A stretch of DNA of 64,000 bases from Flavobacterium reichenbachii (GCF_002217435.1 NZ_MUHF01000014.1:1-64000), one strand, 5' to 3'; positions 16,818 to 27,202 are shown, counted from the stretch's first letter. Made by a program: numbers and translations. Notes: generated by a model from the letters alone, not told the origin.

Positions 16818-18775
16818 TATTTTAAAAGTTTATTGGTAAAAAGAAAATCGGCAGTCTGGTACCACGAAATTGTTTCTTCTAAAAATGACTCGTCGATAGT
16901 AAGAGCTTTAAGGCTGTTATCTTTTTTGTTCCAGGAGTAAAAGGCCTGCTTTTTCTGGTCTGATAAAATCATTACTTTATCTTTTTTCATCAAAACCAGT
17001 TTGCGATAAGTTCCCATAACAGCACGTTGTTCAAAACGGTTATCCAAAACATTTTTTCCAAAAAAATCAGATTCATAGTTCCAGTGAAACAAAGAAAAAA
17101 GGGTAGGCCACAAGTCTATTTGCGAACATTGCGTGGCTATTTTTTGATTCTGATTTTCATCTAAATTTACAATAAAAGCGGGAATATGGTAATTGGCAAC
17201 ATCTATTTCGTCCTTTCCGGCACTGCTGGCACAATGGTCAGCAATGATAACAAAGACAGTATTCTTGAACCAGGGTTTTGTTTTGGCTTTTTTGAATAGT
17301 TCCTTCAGGGCAAAATCGGTATATTTTACCGCTCCTTGTCGGCTTGTTCCCGATGGAATATCAATTTTTCCTGACGGATAAGTAAAAGGCCTGTGATTGG
17401 ATGTTGTCATAACAAAATTGAAAAATGGCTTTCCGGCTTTGTATTGCGCGTCTGCCACTTTTAGCATTTTATTGAAAATGTCCTCGTCACAAATTCCCCA
17501 TGCATTTTCAAACGTTACTTCGCTATCATTGATATTATTTCGGATCGTTTTAATTTCGTCGCTCAAAACGCTTCCCCGTCCACGATCGTAAATCGTAAAT
17601 CCGTTGCCTCCAAAATAGGCGTTCATATTATCAAAGTAACCGTCTCCGCCATAGAAAAAATTACAATCGTATTTTCTGGATTTAAAAACATTAGAAACCG
17701 TATAAAGATTGTGATTATTAGGTCTTTTTACAATGCTCTGGCCCGGCGTGGGAGGTATGCATAAAGTAACGGCTTCCATACCTCTGACGGTCCTGGTTCC
17801 AGTGGCATATAAATCCTCAAAAAAGATACTTTTCTGGGCAAGACTATCCAGAAACGGAGTTATGTTTTCTTTGTTTCCGAACTCCTTAAGAAAACTTCCG
17901 CTAAGGCTTTCCACTAAAATAAAGACGACATTTTTATTTTCAGGGGAAGCAGCGCTGTCTGTTATTTTTCTGTGAATGGAAGAACCACTTTTAAAATAAA
18001 CAGCATTATCAGCGGCCAGTTTTTTTCTTATAACACCAAAAGCTCTGTCGTTATCAATTGAAGTATAGAAGTCCACATATTTCATCTGGTTATTCCTAAA
18101 AGCAGCAAAAAAGGAATAAATTCCGGACTTTGAAATTTCAGAATTATAGCGGTTGGAAGACCATTCCGCCTGATTATTGGTAATAAAAAAAACAAAAAAC
18201 AGAGCGACAATTATAGCTGAAGACAAAACTGAAAGCCTGGTTTTAAAAGTCGCTTTAGACGTAAAGGTCGTTGTAAAGGCTCCTCTTTGATAAAAAAGAA
18301 ACAGAAATGCTGCACTTAACAGTAAAACCCCGCCAATTAGCAAAGGAAGCGGATAAGACTGTTTAATATTGGCTACAACTTCATGTGTATAGATAAGATA
18401 ATCAACGGCTATAAAATTAAATCGGGTTTTGAATTCATCCCAAAATGTCAATTCGGCAAAAAAAGTAAATACAAGAATAAAGACCACCAGTGATGTGAAA
18501 AAATAAATAAGGATTTTATCTAATATCGAGCCAATCCATTTATTGGGCATTAGACTATAATAAAATATACTGCAGAGTGAAATGAAAGTAACAGTACCAA
18601 AATCAAAAAACAAACCTGTAAAGAATGTTCTTAAAATGGAAATTAAACTCCAAGAAACTTCGTCATATTGCCATATAAAAAAAGCAATTCTCAGCAACAG
18701 TGAAAGGGTTAAAAACCAGATAATGAAATGAAACAACAGCGAATATCTGCCGTATTTTGAAGATAATTTATTCAT
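16817..18775 (-). CDS. LTA-synthase-family / sulfatase-fold membrane transferase
   Basis: 652 residues. Five hydrophobic segments lie in the first 210 or so residues, then a large extracytoplasmic sulfatase-type domain: NVVFILVESLSGSF (metal ligand), YATGTRTVRGMEAV with the likely Thr nucleophile, FNFVMTTSNHRPFTYP, and FVIIADHCASSAG with Asp/His metal ligands. In Gram-negatives such proteins transfer phosphoglycerol or phosphoethanolamine from phospholipids to surface glycans or lipid A and release diacylglycerol. Overlaps the DagK-like gene by one base, and follows the TonB-type receptor gene by 75 bases. Donor and acceptor unknown. Confidence 0.88.
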   Translation of the reverse strand: MNKLSSKYGRYSLLFHFIIWFLTLSLLLRIAFFIWQYDEVSWSLISILRTFFTGLFFDFGTVTFISLCSIFYYSLMPNKWIGSILDKILIYFFTSLVVFILVFTFFAELTFWDEFKTRFNFIAVDYLIYTHEVVANIKQSYPLPLLIGGVLLLSAAFLFLFYQRGAFTTTFTSKATFKTRLSVLSSAIIVALFFVFFITNNQAEWSSNRYNSEISKSGIYSFFAAFRNNQMKYVDFYTSIDNDRAFGVIRKKLAADNAVYFKSGSSIHRKITDSAASPENKNVVFILVESLSGSFLKEFGNKENITPFLDSLAQKSIFFEDLYATGTRTVRGMEAVTLCIPPTPGQSIVKRPNNHNLYTVSNVFKSRKYDCNFFYGGDGYFDNMNAYFGGNGFTIYDRGRGSVLSDEIKTIRNNINDSEVTFENAWGICDEDIFNKMLKVADAQYKAGKPFFNFVMTTSNHRPFTYPSGKIDIPSGTSRQGAVKYTDFALKELFKKAKTKPWFKNTVFVIIADHCASSAGKDEIDVANYHIPAFIVNLDENQNQKIATQCSQIDLWPTLFSLFHWNYESDFFGKNVLDNRFEQRAVMGTYRKLVLMKKDKVMILSDQKKQAFYSWNKKDNSLKALTIDESFLEETISWYQTADFLFTNKLLK

Positions 18776-18850
18776 ATATTTTTAGTATTGAAAAGCAAAT
18801 TTTATAATCCAATTCTGAATTTATTTTGAATTTTGGTTTTTATTGGGAAA

Positions 18851-21262
18851 TCAGAATTTATAACTGTAGCCAAAGCGAACTACTTGTGTCTCATAGTAAT
18901 CCTTGCTGGTGTAGCGGAAACCCTCACCCTGGATTTCTTTTTTTATTACCAGTGTATTGAAGATGTCGGTGGCATTTAAAAATACTTCGCCTTTTCCTTT
19001 TTGCACCATCTTTTTTACACCGAGATCTGTAGAAAAGCGTGAATCAATTTTTCCTTGTGGAATAATATCGGGTGCCAGGTAAACCATTGAAACCTGCCCC
19101 GAAAGTGTTGTGCTCAATTGAAAAGTATTGTTCCATTTTACATTTCCCGAAGTTGCTTCCTGCAGACTTGCGTTATAGGTTGACGGAACGGGATATAAAT
19201 TGGTTACCGTAAAAGCGTCAATAGTATTTTTATATAAATTACCATTCAGATTAAAAGAATACCACGAGGTGAGTTCTTTGGCAAAGACAAGCTCAATGCC
19301 AAAAGAAGAACTTTCCATGGCATTTTGGAATACATTATAAATGATTGGGCTGCCCGGAACCGTTGTTGCAATTCGGGTAATGGTACCGTTTACCACCCTG
19401 TAATAAAGTGAACCTAAAAAATAGCCTTTCTTAAAATCGGTTTTATAACCCAGTTCAAAGGCACTTGTGTACTGCGGACGAAGGGCAGGATTTCCTACTT
19501 TAATAATTTCAGCATCATCGTATTTTGGAAAAATACGAATATCGACTTCATTAGGCCTGTCGACACGGCGGTTGTAAAAAGCGGTAATTTTATTTTTATC
19601 GTCTATTTTGTAAGCGAGTTTAACACTCGGAAAAGGTTCTGTATAATTGTAACCGTCACTTTTATAAACAGGATGATTGGGGGTTACCTCATACTTTAGC
19701 TGTACATATTCATAACGCAGTCCGAGCTCCGCTTCAATTCTTTCTGTTTCATAAATATAGCTGCCATAAACAGCAGGTATGATTTCTTTATAGGTGGCCC
19801 ATCCTCCGGCATTGGCATCGATAGGGGAGTTTTCGCCGGGAAAAAACTGCATATTGGTTGGAATTTGGCGGTTTCTAAATTTTAGGCCCGTTTCAAAACG
19901 ACCGTATTTTAAAGGCTGGATATAATCTAAATTCAGATCGATTACTTTTTCATCTGAGAGTAACTTAAAAGCATCTTTTCCTGTAGAAGCTGGCAGATTA
20001 TTATCAAAGAAATACTTTTCATCTTCCTGATGATACGTGTAATTAATTCCCGCGTTTAATTTTCGTCCTGCCTGTCTGAATTTATGCTGATAGGAAGCGC
20101 TTGCCATCACAGTTGTCTTAAGCTCATCTTCTAGAAATTGCCAGAGACGCAAACGCTCAGAATAATCGGCATTAAAAAAAGGCTCATCACCGTGATCGAT
20201 AATTTTTTCGCTTCCAAATAATCCGGAAAATGAAAAAGTATTCTGGTCGTTATAATTCCAGTCGATTCCGGTTTTAATGGTGGTAAAATGCGTGTCGCGA
20301 TTTCGCTTGGTTTGCTGGTTGATTATGGTGCCGTCATCGTAGGTTCTGGTTACAAACTCATTTTTGTTCAGGGTTTCTGTATACAGATAATCAGCTTGTA
20401 AATAGGTATTTACTTTATTTTTTCTGTAATTTAAAGACAGGCTCGGATTGATTTTAGGGGTCATGTGATATTGATCCCTGATAGTGGGAAGATTTGACTT
20501 GCGCTCCCACAACGCGCCATAACCCGAACTAATTCCTATTTTACCATTGAGGCCATCCTGCTTATTTTTTTTATAAATGATATTGATGATTCCGGCATTT
20601 CCGTTTGCATCATATTTAGAAGATGGATTATTGATAATTTCAATTTTTTCGATGGCTGAAGCCGGGATATTATCCAATCCGGACTGGCTTCCAAATCCTG
20701 TGAGCGCGGTTTGTTTGCCGTCAATTAAGATGGTTACTTTATCATTTCCCCTTAACTGCACTTTTCCATTCTGAACCGTAACGCCGGGCAAACTCTGCAT
20801 AGACTGCAGAACTGAACCTCCGCTTTGGGTAATATTATCAGCGACTGCAAACACTTTTTTATCCATTGTAACAGGATTTTTTTGGGTGTCTGATCTCACA
20901 ATTACTTCAGATAAAGTATTGATGTCTTCTTCCATTTCGATAGCTGCAAGATCCAGGTAATCAGAAAGGCTGCCAACAAATACGGCTTGGGATTTGGTTT
21001 TAAAACCAATTGAAGTGACCTCTAGGGTATAATTTCCTGAATTTACTCCTGTTATTGTAAAGCGCCCATCTTCGGTGCTAACAGTTCCGAAGAAAATTTT
21101 AGGATCTTTTGAAGATTTTAAAACAACATTGGCGTAAGGTATCGCAACTTTGGATTTACTATCGGTAATAATTCCCGAAAGAATTACAGATTTTTTCTGG
21201 GCAGATAATTGCATTACGGCTATCAGCAGAAAAGAGAAGAGCAGTAGTGTTTTTGATTTCAT
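18851..21262 (-). CDS. TonB-dependent-receptor-like outer-membrane barrel (carboxypeptidase-regulatory + plug)
   Basis: 803 residues. A signal peptide ends near LSAQK. A carboxypeptidase-regulatory-like beta-sandwich (about 27-110, LSGIITDSKSKVAIPYANV) leads into a plug domain (SGGSVLQSMQSLPGVTVQNG, LRGNDKVTILIDGKQTAL) and a long barrel ending in an aromatic C-terminal strand (VVRFGYSYKF). It belongs to the outer-membrane beta-barrel type found in Bacteroidota, often controlled by two-component systems. No SusD gene is adjacent, so polysaccharide uptake is less likely than a role in envelope maintenance. Transcribed after the kinase gene (63-base gap). Confidence 0.88.
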   Translation of the reverse strand: MKSKTLLLFSFLLIAVMQLSAQKKSVILSGIITDSKSKVAIPYANVVLKSSKDPKIFFGTVSTEDGRFTITGVNSGNYTLEVTSIGFKTKSQAVFVGSLSDYLDLAAIEMEEDINTLSEVIVRSDTQKNPVTMDKKVFAVADNITQSGGSVLQSMQSLPGVTVQNGKVQLRGNDKVTILIDGKQTALTGFGSQSGLDNIPASAIEKIEIINNPSSKYDANGNAGIINIIYKKNKQDGLNGKIGISSGYGALWERKSNLPTIRDQYHMTPKINPSLSLNYRKNKVNTYLQADYLYTETLNKNEFVTRTYDDGTIINQQTKRNRDTHFTTIKTGIDWNYNDQNTFSFSGLFGSEKIIDHGDEPFFNADYSERLRLWQFLEDELKTTVMASASYQHKFRQAGRKLNAGINYTYHQEDEKYFFDNNLPASTGKDAFKLLSDEKVIDLNLDYIQPLKYGRFETGLKFRNRQIPTNMQFFPGENSPIDANAGGWATYKEIIPAVYGSYIYETERIEAELGLRYEYVQLKYEVTPNHPVYKSDGYNYTEPFPSVKLAYKIDDKNKITAFYNRRVDRPNEVDIRIFPKYDDAEIIKVGNPALRPQYTSAFELGYKTDFKKGYFLGSLYYRVVNGTITRIATTVPGSPIIYNVFQNAMESSSFGIELVFAKELTSWYSFNLNGNLYKNTIDAFTVTNLYPVPSTYNASLQEATSGNVKWNNTFQLSTTLSGQVSMVYLAPDIIPQGKIDSRFSTDLGVKKMVQKGKGEVFLNATDIFNTLVIKKEIQGEGFRYTSKDYYETQVVRFGYSYKF

Positions 21263-21325
21263 TTGTACTATTTAAAAAAGAATAGTACAAAGCTCATAGG
21301 TGATTCTGTAGGAAGTTTGAATTTT

Positions 21326-22591
21326 CTAAAAAATCACCTCAAAAGTATGCAGATTATCGGTAAAGGAATAACGGATATCCCAATGGTTAATTTCGCAGAT
21401 TTTTTTGATAATTGCAAGTCCCAGCCCATTTCCCTGCGATGACGGATTTATTTTTGAAAAACGATTAAAGATACTCTGCGCTCCGAGTGGCGTTTGCTGA
21501 CCCGTATTGACAAATTTTAGTGAATTGTTTTCTATGATAATATCAATGACGCCATTTTTTATATTGTGGCGAATGGCATTCAGGAATAAATTATTAAGCA
21601 GCACTTCTGTCAGGGCAGTATTTCCTTTTGTTCTTAGAATATTTTTAAAATGCGTATTGATTTTTACATTTTTGGCTTGTGCCTGTTCAATAAAAAAGCC
21701 GAGGTGTTTATCAATATATTCGCTCAGAACAATAGTATCGCGATCCAGATAACTTTCATTATCAATTTTAGAAAGTAATAAAAGGTTTTTATTGAGTCTG
21801 TTAAGCCTTGAAACATCCTTGTTAAGAGATCCTACTAAGGCAGATTGTTCTCTGGTTAAGTCCAATTGCTGGAGCGTGTCAATTTTAGTCTGAAATAAAG
21901 CCAATGGGGTCTGAAGTTCATGAGCTGCATTTTCTACAAATTCTCTTTGGCTTTTATAAATAACAGTGTTTTTTTCAATTAACCGTTCAAGACTTTTATT
22001 AAGCCTGTCAAATTCGTCGATATCTGTTGCAATAAATTCAGGCGGACTATTTTTATCAATTTCAAACTCCTCAATCTGGCCCAGAGTATTGTAGAAGGGT
22101 TTCCAGATTTGTGCAGCCGATTTTTTGGATATCCAGATAATCCCAATAAGCAGGATAATGATGATAAAAAGGAACATGAAAGCAACGCTGATCACCATTC
22201 CTTCCATTTCTACCAGATTACGCTTTTCTATATAAGTATATTTTTTTCCGTTTATTTCTACCGGGGCATACAGTATGCGAAATGGCTCTTTTTCATTGGC
22301 CATGGCTTCAAAAATCATCTCACCGACGATGGAGTCTTTGTTCACGCCCATATCGGGCACAATAGTAACATTATGATTGTATTTGTTCCATGCTGCAATG
22401 TCATTGGCGGTATAATTGCTATGGCTTTCCTTTACAAAAGCCCCTTTATGAAAAAGCAGTACTTCGTCTGTTTCATAAATGTAGAGCCACTGGCAGGTAT
22501 AATAAAATACCGGCGCCGCTACTAAAAGTATAATAACAGCGTAAATAAGAAAACTGTTGGTTGTTTTAAGAAGTAATTTTTTATTGCTCAT
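21326..22591 (-). CDS. Sensor histidine kinase
   Basis: 421 residues. TM1 at about 12-33, a periplasmic sensor of about 100 residues with many acidic and aromatic residues, TM2 at about 133-155. Then a dimerisation domain with His224 in NAAHELQTPL, and the ATPase domain with NNLFLNAIRHN (N box) and GNGLGLAIIKK (G2 box). A linker segment with DIDEFDRLNKS looks HAMP-like. Overlaps the response regulator gene by 11 bases, so the pair is translated together. Likely target genes are the downstream barrel, LtaS-like and lipid kinase genes. Confidence 0.93.
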   Translation of the reverse strand: MSNKKLLLKTTNSFLIYAVIILLVAAPVFYYTCQWLYIYETDEVLLFHKGAFVKESHSNYTANDIAAWNKYNHNVTIVPDMGVNKDSIVGEMIFEAMANEKEPFRILYAPVEINGKKYTYIEKRNLVEMEGMVISVAFMFLFIIIILLIGIIWISKKSAAQIWKPFYNTLGQIEEFEIDKNSPPEFIATDIDEFDRLNKSLERLIEKNTVIYKSQREFVENAAHELQTPLALFQTKIDTLQQLDLTREQSALVGSLNKDVSRLNRLNKNLLLLSKIDNESYLDRDTIVLSEYIDKHLGFFIEQAQAKNVKINTHFKNILRTKGNTALTEVLLNNLFLNAIRHNIKNGVIDIIIENNSLKFVNTGQQTPLGAQSIFNRFSKINPSSQGNGLGLAIIKKICEINHWDIRYSFTDNLHTFEVIF

Positions 22592-23261
22592 TTTCCCATT
22601 TATATCCTAAGCCGTACACCGTTTTTATATAATCTCCGCTGCCGGCCTGAGTTAGTTTCTTTTTAAGATTTTTGATATGGGCATATATAAAATCATGATT
22701 GTCCAGCATATCGGCCATATCCCCGGAAAGATGCTCTGCAATAGCCGATTTTGAAAGCACTTTATTCTCGTTGCCAATTAAAAACAAAAGTAAATCTAAT
22801 TCTTTTTTGGTAAGATCGAGTTTTATATCGTTTACAGTTACTGTTTTGGAGAAAATTTCGACCGTAATTTCATTAAAGACAACACTATTGCTTCCTTTAA
22901 AATTTTTACGACGTATAAGCGCCTGCATGCGGACTAAAAGTTCAGCCAGATGAAAAGGTTTAGTCAAATAATCGTCAGCGCCCAGATTAAATCCCTCCAA
23001 ACGCGTTTCAAGGTTTTCTTTGGCTGAGATAATAATTACGCCTTCGGTTTTATTTTTGGCTTTTAACTCTTTTAAGATATCAAAACCATCACCATCCGGC
23101 AGCATAAGATCCAGCAGGATACAATCATAATCATAGCTGTCAATTTTGGTGCGTGCCAAATTATAGTTTTCGGCGGTTTCGCATTGAATGCCGTTTGTTT
23201 TAAAATAGTCTTTGATGCTCTGCGCAATTTCGCGCTCATCTTCAATAATCAAAATTTTCAT
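22581..23261 (-). CDS. OmpR-family response regulator
   Basis: 226 residues. Receiver domain with acidic pocket IIEDE, phosphorylation site Asp51 in ILLDLMLPDGDG, and switch residues ISAKE and DDYLTKPFH. C-terminal winged helix with LTKKELDLLLFLIGNENKV and IKTVYGLGYKW. Length and domain order are standard. First gene of the minus-strand RR-HK-barrel group; paralog B of the PAP2 phosphatase lies upstream on the same strand (68-base gap), so the phosphatase may be the first gene of the operon. Confidence 0.95.
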   Translation of the reverse strand: MKILIIEDEREIAQSIKDYFKTNGIQCETAENYNLARTKIDSYDYDCILLDLMLPDGDGFDILKELKAKNKTEGVIIISAKENLETRLEGFNLGADDYLTKPFHLAELLVRMQALIRRKNFKGSNSVVFNEITVEIFSKTVTVNDIKLDLTKKELDLLLFLIGNENKVLSKSAIAEHLSGDMADMLDNHDFIYAHIKNLKKKLTQAGSGDYIKTVYGLGYKWENEQ

Positions 23262-23329
23262 GCTGCAATTTACAAATGAATTCTGAAGAAAATCTGAATA
23301 AAAGGACTCTTTATTGAAATTAAATCAGC

Positions 23330-24094
23330 CTAAAATGTTTTAAAATAGCAGATTGTAAAATTCTTTCCATCGTATGACGGGGCTATAAAGGATGTCGATT
23401 TATTTTGTTCACCATGAAATAATTTCCTTGTAATATAGGGATTCATCCAGTAGGCAATTTTGGTGCTCAGAATTCCAATTCCGGCGCCTGCCGCTACATC
23501 TGTAAGCCAGTGCCTGTTGTTGTACATTCGAAATATGCCGGTACCTGCAGCCACCGCATAACCCGCCACACCATACCATATGGATTTGTCCTTGTATTCC
23601 TGATATAAAAATTCAGCGCCTGCAAAAGCGATAGCGGTATGGCCGGAAGGAAATGAATTATTGGAAGATCCATCGGGGCGTTCTACATTAGTAACTGATT
23701 TTAAGGCAAAAACAGTTCCCACGGTTATAATGGTTGAAGTTGCCAGAATTACAGAACGGTCGCGCATATTATTTTTTCCCTTGACCCCAAAAGCATTAAG
23801 CGCATAAACAGAAACTGCAGGAACATATCGTGAAAAATCATCTATTGTAACTTTTTTATCAATGTCTTCTGTAAATTCATCACGGATTTGAAAGTTAAAA
23901 CTTTTAATCTGCCCGCTTTCAGCTCCCCAAAAACCATATCCTATCAAAACTCCCGGAATGATAAGCTGTTTGTAATTGAAGGTGATGTTTTTAACCGTGT
24001 CATTTACTATAGAATCCTTTTGAACTGTATTTTGCCCTATGGTAAAGCACGCAAAAAGTAAGGAAACAACTGAGAGAATAAATTTTTCCATCAA
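23330..24094 (-). CDS. PAP2-family phosphatase, paralog B
   Basis: 254 residues with a signal peptide (about 1-20, FTIGQN). Complete PAP2 motifs KSVTNVERP, SFPSGH and RMYNNRHWLTD. Very similar in sequence and length to the product of 15100-15858, including the N-terminal NFQIRDEF / NSEIKEEV region and the C-terminal tail. Its gene precedes the response regulator by 68 bases on the same strand. A membrane- or periplasm-facing lipid phosphatase; two paralogs at the borders of one module suggest duplication of the whole border segment or specialised substrates. Confidence 0.9.
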   Translation of the reverse strand: MMEKFILSVVSLLFACFTIGQNTVQKDSIVNDTVKNITFNYKQLIIPGVLIGYGFWGAESGQIKSFNFQIRDEFTEDIDKKVTIDDFSRYVPAVSVYALNAFGVKGKNNMRDRSVILATSTIITVGTVFALKSVTNVERPDGSSNNSFPSGHTAIAFAGAEFLYQEYKDKSIWYGVAGYAVAAGTGIFRMYNNRHWLTDVAAGAGIGILSTKIAYWMNPYITRKLFHGEQNKSTSFIAPSYDGKNFTICYFKTF

Positions 24095-24210
24095 ATTTTT
24101 TTTAGTATATATCTTTAATAAAGTTACTACAATTTTAGATTATAAATATTCACTCCCGATGATGCTATAAAAAAACATTAGTGGTAACGATTTTTTTATA
24201 GCATCAAATC

Positions 24211-24720
24211 CAGATGCATTAAAATTTTCTCTGGGTAGGTTAATTATTTGCACCACCACCGGTGTGATCCCTTGCGCGTTCATCTTCCTGAAGCTACTTC
24301 TGGCCAAGCTGCCCGATATCGAATTCCCTCTGCACCGAATTGTCCATCTCGGGCTCAATGGTTTCTAAGGAATCATTTTCATCCTCATCGCTCCTCTGGT
24401 TATCCATATCAGTTTCAAACCCCTTTGGATGGGTCATTCTCTATAAGGTCCTTTTCTATGTCCTTCCCCCTTATGTCTTTGGGGCCGCTTTGGGGTTCCT
24501 TATAAGGGTTCTGCGGTCATAGGGGCTGGTTGTTTTTGGCTGCGTGTTTTGGGGCTTTGATCGGGTTTTGGGAATTACGGTGGTGCTTGTGGTAATTTTT
24601 GGTTGTATGGGAAGTTGTAATTTTATTTTTTGAATTAAATTATTGCAGTGGTTTTTTTAAAGGGGTGTCTCGGGGTGCTTTCTTGTCCGGGTTTGTACTG
24701 TACTTTGTTTGTACTTTGTA
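24211..24720 (-). pseudogene. Charged reading frame, copy 3 (frameshifted)
   Basis: Homologous to copies 1 and 2 on the minus strand, with ITTSTTVIPKTRS, KDIEKDLIENDPSKGFETD, DSLETIEPEMDN and REFDIGQLGQK. It is broken: a base is missing near 24513 (CTGCGGTCAT against CTGCGGGTCAT), another A is missing in a homopolymer near 24655, and a stop follows GQLGQK. The conserved left stretch CATTAAAATTTTCTCTGGG is at 24216. This copy is plainly decayed. Confidence 0.6.
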
Positions 24721-24750
24721 CTTAGTGAATTGTATATAGTTTTATTTTTT

Positions 24751-24831
24751 GGAGCTTTTTCCCGCTATCCGTTGCAATCTTTTGTGCCGAACACCGGCAC
24801 AAAAGGATTTCCACTGCTATCGGGGCTAGGG
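24751..24831. repeat. REP-like palindrome, copy 3
   Basis: 81 bases, nearly identical to copy 1 (7016-7096), with stem TTTTGTGCCG / CGGCACAAAA and loop AACAC. Ends the copy 3 repeat. Confidence 0.87.
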
Positions 24832-25128
24832 CAGGATATAAATAAGCACAACCACTTATTATTTATTATTAGCTGTGATACTTCCCTTGCACATTAATGG
24901 CGCTCTATCTTAGGTGCCCTTTTAGTCCGTTTGGATTGAGAATTAACTTTTATTAATGTGATGTATTTAAAAGGGGTATTTTTGCGTGTATACCATATTT
25001 TTTTTAATAGTAGATTTGTGATTGCGCTATAATTTTACTGTTATTATATTTTGGATTATTTCATCTGAATGATTTTCGACTACTGAAATAACCTGTTTAA
25101 ATAGGATTGAACACTTTAATAATATTTT
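24832..25128 (+). other. Leader region of the patatin-caspase-MBL operon
   Basis: 297 gene-free, AT-rich bases between the REP-like palindrome and the patatin gene. They should hold the operon promoter. I did not find a confident TTG / TANNTTTG pair or an obvious operator. Confidence 0.4.
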
Positions 25129-27177
25129 ATGAAAGAAGGTACTACTGAAGAAACATTATTTGATATCGATCATACTTATAGCTTTCCTCAGCATCCCTTT
25201 GAGTCAATTGGATTTGCTCTATCAGGAGGCGGTTTTCGTGCTGCAGCGTACGGCCTAGGGGTTTTGAGTGTTTTTGATGCTCTTAAAATCAATAACTCGG
25301 CAGAGCAGACCTTGCGTCTTCTTGATAAGGTTGAATTCATTTCATCAGCATCAGGAGGAACCATTACCTTACTGATGTACACGGCCTCACTTCGAAAGGG
25401 GAAGTCATTCAGAGATTTTTTTGGTCATTTAAATAAGAAACTTACTGGAGAAATTTTATTACATCAGGCATTGGATATTTTAAAAGAAGATAGTCATTGG
25501 GAAGATGGAGAAAAAAGACGTAATCCAATAAATGCTTTTGCGAGGGCTTATCATATTTCGCTGCTCGATTTTTTAAATGAAGAGGAAAAATGCTTTGATT
25601 TTATTATGGACGACGATAAAGGTGAACAGATCACTCATTTAAAGGAATTTTGTTTTAATGCTACAGAATTTTACACAGGGTTGTCTTTTCGTTTTCAGGG
25701 TGGTGAAAAAAACTGGGAGCAATTTAAGGGTGGAAAGTTGGGAAATCGAAACATCGGCATTAATTGGAAAGCCTCTGAAAAATCTTTTAAAACTTTAAGA
25801 CAGATCCGTTTGGGCGATATTCTGGCGTCTTCTTCCTGTTTTCCACTAGGATTTGAACCGATTATCTTTCCCCGAGATTTTTCTTATCCCAATGGACCGC
25901 AAATAAGTGATTTAAAAGAGGCTGTTGTTTTAAGAACCAATAGCTGGAGAGAAGGACAGCAGTATGAAATTACCAATTCTAAAAGCAGCAGGGCTTTGGA
26001 TGAAAAAAAATTTGTAGATAAGGGTGAATTTGGTTTGATGGATGGAGGGATCTGTGATAATCAAGGACTGCTTAGTTTATTGCTTGCCAATGAAAGAAAA
26101 ACTTTAAATGCGACAAAAGACGAAAAGACTTTTAAGAGTCGGTTTGATTTGATGATGGTAAGTGATGTTGCCAGTTTTTATATGAAGCCCTTTGGTGAAC
26201 CTGTAGTAAAAGGGGAAAAGTGGAATCAACAGAGCATTCAAAATTATTGGAATGCTTTAAAAATATACCAAAGGAACACAAAAAAATGGTTCTCAATAAC
26301 GTTTTACGGAGTTATTGTGCTCAATATTGCTTCCTTATTAATTCTTTTATTTGAAAGCATTTCTTTCGGATCAGTTTTGTGTGAAGTTGTATTGCTACTT
26401 CTTTTGGCCGCAATGGTATATCTAAAATCTAAAATTAGGGACTTAATTACAGCAAGGCCTTCATTTGCAGAGGCCTTAAAGAAAAATACCTTGGAGGATC
26501 TTTATGTACATTATTTCCCGGAACCTACTTTTAGAAATCAAACGATTTTAAAAATGATTGCCTATTTAAAAGGGATTAAAACAGAGGATATCCTCAATAT
26601 GATATATACAAGGTTAGAATCAGCACAGACCATGATCAGCGATGTTTTTTTAAAACAGGTGCGTCGTCTAATTTACGATCAGTTTTTTGCCAACGAGCAT
26701 TATAAGTACCGACGTTTGAATAATCCGATCTATAGGCTCTCTTATACCAATGATAAAAATGGCAGAGCTGCTACTTTTGAAAGTATTGAGCAAGATGAGG
26801 ATGAAGAAAAATATGCCAAACGAAAGCAAGACTTTGAAAATGATATCCGCACTTCTTGCAAATTAACTAGTCAAATGCAAGATTTGGCGGAGATTGCCTA
26901 TAACGCGCCCACAGCATTGTGGTTTTCGGCTGAAGAAGAAACAGCGGGCAGTGAAAATGTACGCAAGGCCATTATTGCCACAGGACAGTTCAGCACCTGC
27001 ACAAGTCTGCTTCGCTATACTTTATCATTGAGGCATAGTAGAAATTTTTCTGCATTAAGCGACGAATCCAAGCAGCGTATCCAAATGGTTTTGGAGCAAT
27101 TACGAGCGATGATGATAAGTTTTGAAAGGGATCCGATGTTTTTATATGATGCTCTTACCGATCCAAAAAACAATTAA
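25129..27177 (+). CDS. Patatin-like phospholipase with two membrane segments
   Basis: 682 residues. The patatin domain covers the first 340 or so: oxyanion loop SGGGFR at 32-37, nucleophile Ser75 in SSASGG, and catalytic Asp305 in LMDGGICDNQG. Two hydrophobic helices at about 386-435 (GVIVLNIASLLILLF, VLLLLLAAMVYL) follow, then about 250 residues with charged and helical character (FESIEQDEDEEKYAKRKQ) and no recognised domain. The catalytic Ser/Asp dyad should hydrolyse membrane phospholipids. Similar enzymes act as membrane-destroying effectors in defence systems such as CBASS, though no cyclic-nucleotide synthase is present. First gene of a four-gene operon. Confidence 0.85.
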   Translation: MKEGTTEETLFDIDHTYSFPQHPFESIGFALSGGGFRAAAYGLGVLSVFDALKINNSAEQTLRLLDKVEFISSASGGTITLLMYTASLRKGKSFRDFFGHLNKKLTGEILLHQALDILKEDSHWEDGEKRRNPINAFARAYHISLLDFLNEEEKCFDFIMDDDKGEQITHLKEFCFNATEFYTGLSFRFQGGEKNWEQFKGGKLGNRNIGINWKASEKSFKTLRQIRLGDILASSSCFPLGFEPIIFPRDFSYPNGPQISDLKEAVVLRTNSWREGQQYEITNSKSSRALDEKKFVDKGEFGLMDGGICDNQGLLSLLLANERKTLNATKDEKTFKSRFDLMMVSDVASFYMKPFGEPVVKGEKWNQQSIQNYWNALKIYQRNTKKWFSITFYGVIVLNIASLLILLFESISFGSVLCEVVLLLLLAAMVYLKSKIRDLITARPSFAEALKKNTLEDLYVHYFPEPTFRNQTILKMIAYLKGIKTEDILNMIYTRLESAQTMISDVFLKQVRRLIYDQFFANEHYKYRRLNNPIYRLSYTNDKNGRAATFESIEQDEDEEKYAKRKQDFENDIRTSCKLTSQMQDLAEIAYNAPTALWFSAEEETAGSENVRKAIIATGQFSTCTSLLRYTLSLRHSRNFSALSDESKQRIQMVLEQLRAMMISFERDPMFLYDALTDPKNN

Positions 27178-27202
27178 ATTCTGTAAAAAAAACAATTAAA
27201 TT

